Under the pieces are notes generated by a model. The model was given only the letters and a program-made list of their open reading frames with translations. It ran no database searches and was not told where the DNA came from. This document shows positions 17,759 through 20,361 of a DNA stretch of 20,361 nt, one piece after another (within the stretch, counting starts at the first letter, position 1; each line of letters opens with the position of its first letter). The translations under genes and the position numbers were made by a program. The stretch is taken from positions 24,590-44,950 of the forward strand of contig VHZZ01016319.1 of assembly GCA_009801015.1 (NCBI GenBank). The letters are read 5' to 3'. This DNA is from Silene noctiflora. Taxonomy: Eukaryota > Streptophyta > Magnoliopsida > Caryophyllales > Caryophyllaceae.

Positions 17759-19192
17759 GCCACTCTAAATTATAAGCTCAATGGTGAATGACCACCAAAC
17801 ATAGACAAGAGGGGACGACGAGCTATAAGTCTACTGGCCTCCAAATACATTCTGAATCAAGGGGAATTATATAAAAGGATGTCATAAGGCATTATCTTTG
17901 TTTGCTTCGATCGTTCGAAGGCAAAGAAAGTAATGGAGGAAGTCTATGACGGAGAATGTGGTCCTCACATGAGCGGACCAATGATGGCTAAGAAAAATCA
18001 TGCACCTAGGATACTACTGGACGACCATGGAACTAGACTATATCAATTATGTTAGACATTGTCACAACTGCCAAATCATTGCAAACGTGTAGCACGTTCC
18101 ACCCTCCTTGTTATACACGATGACATAACCCTTGCCATTCTCCACTTGGGGAATAGATATTATCGAAAACATCACCCCAGCAGGGACGGGAGGCCATTGT
18201 TACATTCTAGTGGCAATAGACTACTTTAATAAATGGGTGGAAGCAACTTCCGATATTATCGAAAACATCACCCCAGCAGGGACGGGAGGCCATTGTTACA
18301 TTCTAGTGGCAATAGACTACTTTAATAAATGGGTGGAAGCAACTTCCGATATTATCGAAAACATCACCCCAGCAGGGACGGGAGGCCATTGTTACATTCT
18401 AGTGGCAATAGACTACTTNANTAAATGGGTGGAAGCAACTTCCTATACTTCTCTAACATCCAAACAAGTGGCTATGTTCATACAAGCCAACATCTTCTGT
18501 CGATATGGGTTCCACATGAGATCATCAGTGACAATGGTTTCCATTTCCAAGCTGAAGTTGCACCAAGTGTTCGCTATGTACAAAATCCAGCATCGTCACT
18601 CCTCGCCATACCGACCCCAAACTAATGGAGCCGTAGAGGCAGCAAAGAAAAATGTCGTCATGATCTTGAAGAAAATGATCGATAATTATCGAGACTGGCT
18701 TAATAAAATACCTTTCGCCTTGTGGGGATATCGAAATTTAGTCAGGACACCCAATGGGGCTACTCCTTTCTACCTTACATATGGTATGGAGGTTGTACAA
18801 CTAGTAGAACTAGAGATCTCATCTCTACGAATTCTACTCGAAAGTAAAATTCCAGAAGCTGAATGGAACAAAGAACGATATGAAGAACTCATTCTCATGG
18901 ATGAGAGACGATTACGCGCCCTACATAATGTTCAGACATATCATGCGCGAATCAGAAGAGCTTTTAACAAAAAAAAGTCAAGCCTCGAAACATCAAAGAA
19001 GGAGACTTAGTCCTTAAGTCAGTTCGAGCTCTTTTACCGGTAGACCCAAGAGGAAAATTTAAACCTAACTGGGCACGACCTTACTTAGTCAAAACAATAT
19101 CCTCGGGTGATGCGGTTAGAATCATAGACCTAGACAGGAATGAATTCTCTAACCCAACTAACCTAGACCAACTTAAGAAGTATTACCCTTAG
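17759..19192 (+). pseudogene. Integrase pseudogene of the Tat/Ogre element, with internal triplication
   Basis: The N-terminal zinc-binding region reads VMEEVYDGECGPHMSG (from about 17930), then after a frameshift near 18005 RHCHNCQ (CxxC at 18060-18071). The first His of the HHCC set is replaced by Tyr. Stops include a TAA near 17884 and a TAG and TAA before the core. The core starts FSTWGIDIIENI, holding the first catalytic Asp, in a 96-bp unit present three times. The second Asp (IISDNGFHF, codon 18530-18532) is readable only in another frame, because of two opposite frameshifts near 18510 and 18565. The Glu follows in QTNGAVEAAKKN. After GMEVVQLVELEI and RAFNKK an extra A in an A-run near 18970 shifts the frame; the C-terminal part continues GDLVLKSVRALLPVDP and ends KKYYP-TAG at 19190. 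It would insert element DNA; it is inactive. Confidence 0.88.
18156..18443 (+). repeat. Three identical 96-bp in-frame tandem copies inside integrase
   Basis: Units start at 18156, 18252 and 18348, each opening GATATTATCGAAAACATCAC and closing GTGGAAGCAACTTCC. They are identical apart from two ambiguous bases in the third copy (18419 and 18421). The unit is exactly 32 codons and keeps the frame open through all three copies. It contains the first catalytic Asp region and the conserved VAIDYFNKWVEATS. Normal integrases have it once. The copies show no divergence although the host element carries many mutations, so the triplication is either recent or an assembly artefact. Confidence 0.95.
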
Positions 19193-19489
19193 ACTAGGTC
19201 CGAACAAGCCACGCGTGACCCACGTGCCGCTCATGCGACACGTTACATACACACGACACATGCCATTATCCCTCTTCATGATATCTCCCTCTTACATTTT
19301 AGGCATTTTCTATCATTCTCAATATCGTCAAATTTAACTTAATTGTATTTCAAGATTAAGTAAAGCACCTTGCTTCGTCCCTATGTTCATTTTATTGGCT
19401 CTTGCCTCGAACACTTATTCCTTTGCATATATTTCGAACTACGTTATGGGTTTGAGTACATCATTATATGGTGAATACATAGGCAATCC
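19193..19489 (+). other. Non-coding tail after integrase
   Basis: No ORF, polypurine tract or LTR start is visible. It is pyrimidine- and AC-rich at first (ACGTTACATACACACGACAC) and then AT-rich. In a complete Tat/Ogre element a non-coding stretch would separate integrase from the PPT and 3' LTR. Here that stretch appears to be cut by the next insertion. Confidence 0.5.
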
Positions 19490-20361
19490 TGTTAGTTTTA
19501 GACTCTCATTAGACTCTTCTAATGACATATTAAATTACTTGTTAATTTAATTTATAAGTCCTATTACACATGCATGCAAATAAAAACATATAAAGATGTA
19601 ATAAAATTGAATTTCCTTAGATTGCTTTAAGAAATTTTGGGCACAACTCAAGGACACCTTCCTTGATGTTTTTCTTGAGCTATATAATGGTATGATCCTC
19701 CTAGTACTCAAATTAGAGTACCTCCTTAGGAATGCACCCACGATATACCCAAATACTCCTACAAATTACTAACTAGATAATTTGTAGAAAGTTTTCTATA
19801 ATAAAAATAGTAATATTACACTAATAATATTATTGATGTATAATATAAATTTGTGATTTATTTTGATAAGGTTTGATCAACTATTTAATCAATATTTTGA
19901 TGAAAGAAATAAAGTTTTTCTCTCCTTTTTCTTCCTTCTAGGCAACCAGCCAAAAACACTTGTTTTGGAGTTTTTTTTTTCTTAAAAATCAACACATAAA
20001 ATGTGTAAAAGTAGTGTATTTATAGGCCTCTTGAAATGTAAAGAAATGAACATACAAAACATAATGTAGTGGGCTTGTCTAACTCACATGGGTGGCCAAA
20101 CTATAATATGTGACGGTCCACTTGGACCAAAATCGGTCCATTTCGATTTACGACATCTGTCCTACAAATGCTTATAAGACTTATATTTCATTATCTTACA
20201 AAATTAAATATTAATTTAATTATTTAACACTTAAATAATATAAATTAAGAAATAATGTAAACTTAGCTATTAAGTGACATTTTACCATTTTATCAATATA
20301 AAATGTGTCTTATAATTAATTATTAGTTAATTTTACAACCTCTTGTAAACATTATTAACTA
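19490..20361 (-). mobile_element. Probable copia-type LTR in reverse orientation, cut by window end
   Basis: Read on the minus strand, the DNA shows a promoter-to-leader arrangement. There is a TATA box TATAAATA (20025-20018) in AGGCCTATAAATACACT, then CTCCAAAACAAGTG and a pyrimidine-poor 5' leader, with AT-rich DNA either side. The minus-strand end would be ...AACA at 19490, where the plus strand reads TGTTAGTTTTAGACTCTC, an LTR-like terminus. No primer-binding site follows on the minus strand, so it could be a solo or 3' LTR. The other terminus lies outside the window. The minus-strand frame at 19547-19741 has no family character. Confidence 0.4.

Larger units (their letters stand above)
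12201..19192 (+). mobile_element. Degenerate Tat/Ogre-lineage Ty3/gypsy retrotransposon, internal region
   Basis: Domains follow in the order gag, CHHC knuckle, protease, RT, RNase H, second RNase H, integrase, all on the plus strand over 7 kb. The second RNase H between RT-RNase H and integrase, and gag phrases such as FIKGINPEMF and PMQWYNSL, mark the Tat/Ogre lineage. I count at least eight in-frame stops and about ten frameshifts, so the element is dead. Order and spacing are intact, so decay is by point mutations and small indels rather than rearrangement, apart from the 96-bp triplication. No LTR of its own flanks it: upstream is a different LTR type, and the 300 bp downstream contain no PPT. 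Domain entries follow separately. Confidence 0.9.

Overview
This window looks like nuclear DNA of a eudicot plant. It contains one intron-bearing host gene set in a dense layer of decayed LTR retrotransposons and MITEs. The evidence is a DUF599-family membrane-protein gene with a GT-AG intron, Ty3/gypsy (Tat/Ogre-type and Tekay-like) and Ty1/copia remnants, and a 9-bp-TSD MITE. The palindrome TACTCGATCGAGTA and the repeat types remind me of Caryophyllales (possibly Caryophyllaceae), but that is an impression I cannot test here. Ambiguous bases at 910, 911, 928, 419-before-end-of-repeat positions 18419 and 18421 point to unpolished sequence.

Layout. 1-51 is the 3' end of an LTR. After 25 bp carrying a purine tract comes a full Tekay-like LTR (77-1367) with a cluster of five near-identical palindromes. 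1368-4445 is AT-rich, ORF-poor DNA that ends in a tRNA-Arg-type primer-binding site (4286-4295); I read it as an LTR/leader remnant of a Tat-type element. It abuts a broken copia gag fragment on the minus strand (4446-7050). A 2.1-kb solo LTR (4594-6693) with a perfect 5-bp target-site duplication splits that fragment. 7101-9057 holds a possible copia LTR/PBS remnant, AT-rich intergenic DNA and a 196-bp foldback MITE (8669-8864).

The only gene that looks functional is at 9214-10722 (plus strand, two exons, 243 aa): a four-helix DUF599 membrane protein with a TATA box about 150 bp upstream of its ATG. Its intron carries MITE debris. About 200 bp after its stop begins a truncated LTR (about 10919-11861) that reads like the Athila type.

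12201-19192 is the nearly full-length but heavily mutated internal region of a Tat/Ogre-lineage Ty3/gypsy element: gag, protease, reverse transcriptase, RNase H, a second RNase H, then integrase. It has many frameshifts and stops and no recognisable LTR of its own. Inside its integrase a 96-bp (32-codon) segment is present in three identical in-frame tandem copies, the oddest feature of the window. From about 19490 to the end lies what looks like a copia-type LTR in reverse orientation, cut by the window edge.

The host gene stands alone; nothing suggests a multi-gene host system. The retroelement domains belong together only as parts of single dead polyproteins. I found no convincing new biological system. 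The strongest leads are the integrase triplication and the palindrome shared between two different LTR families.
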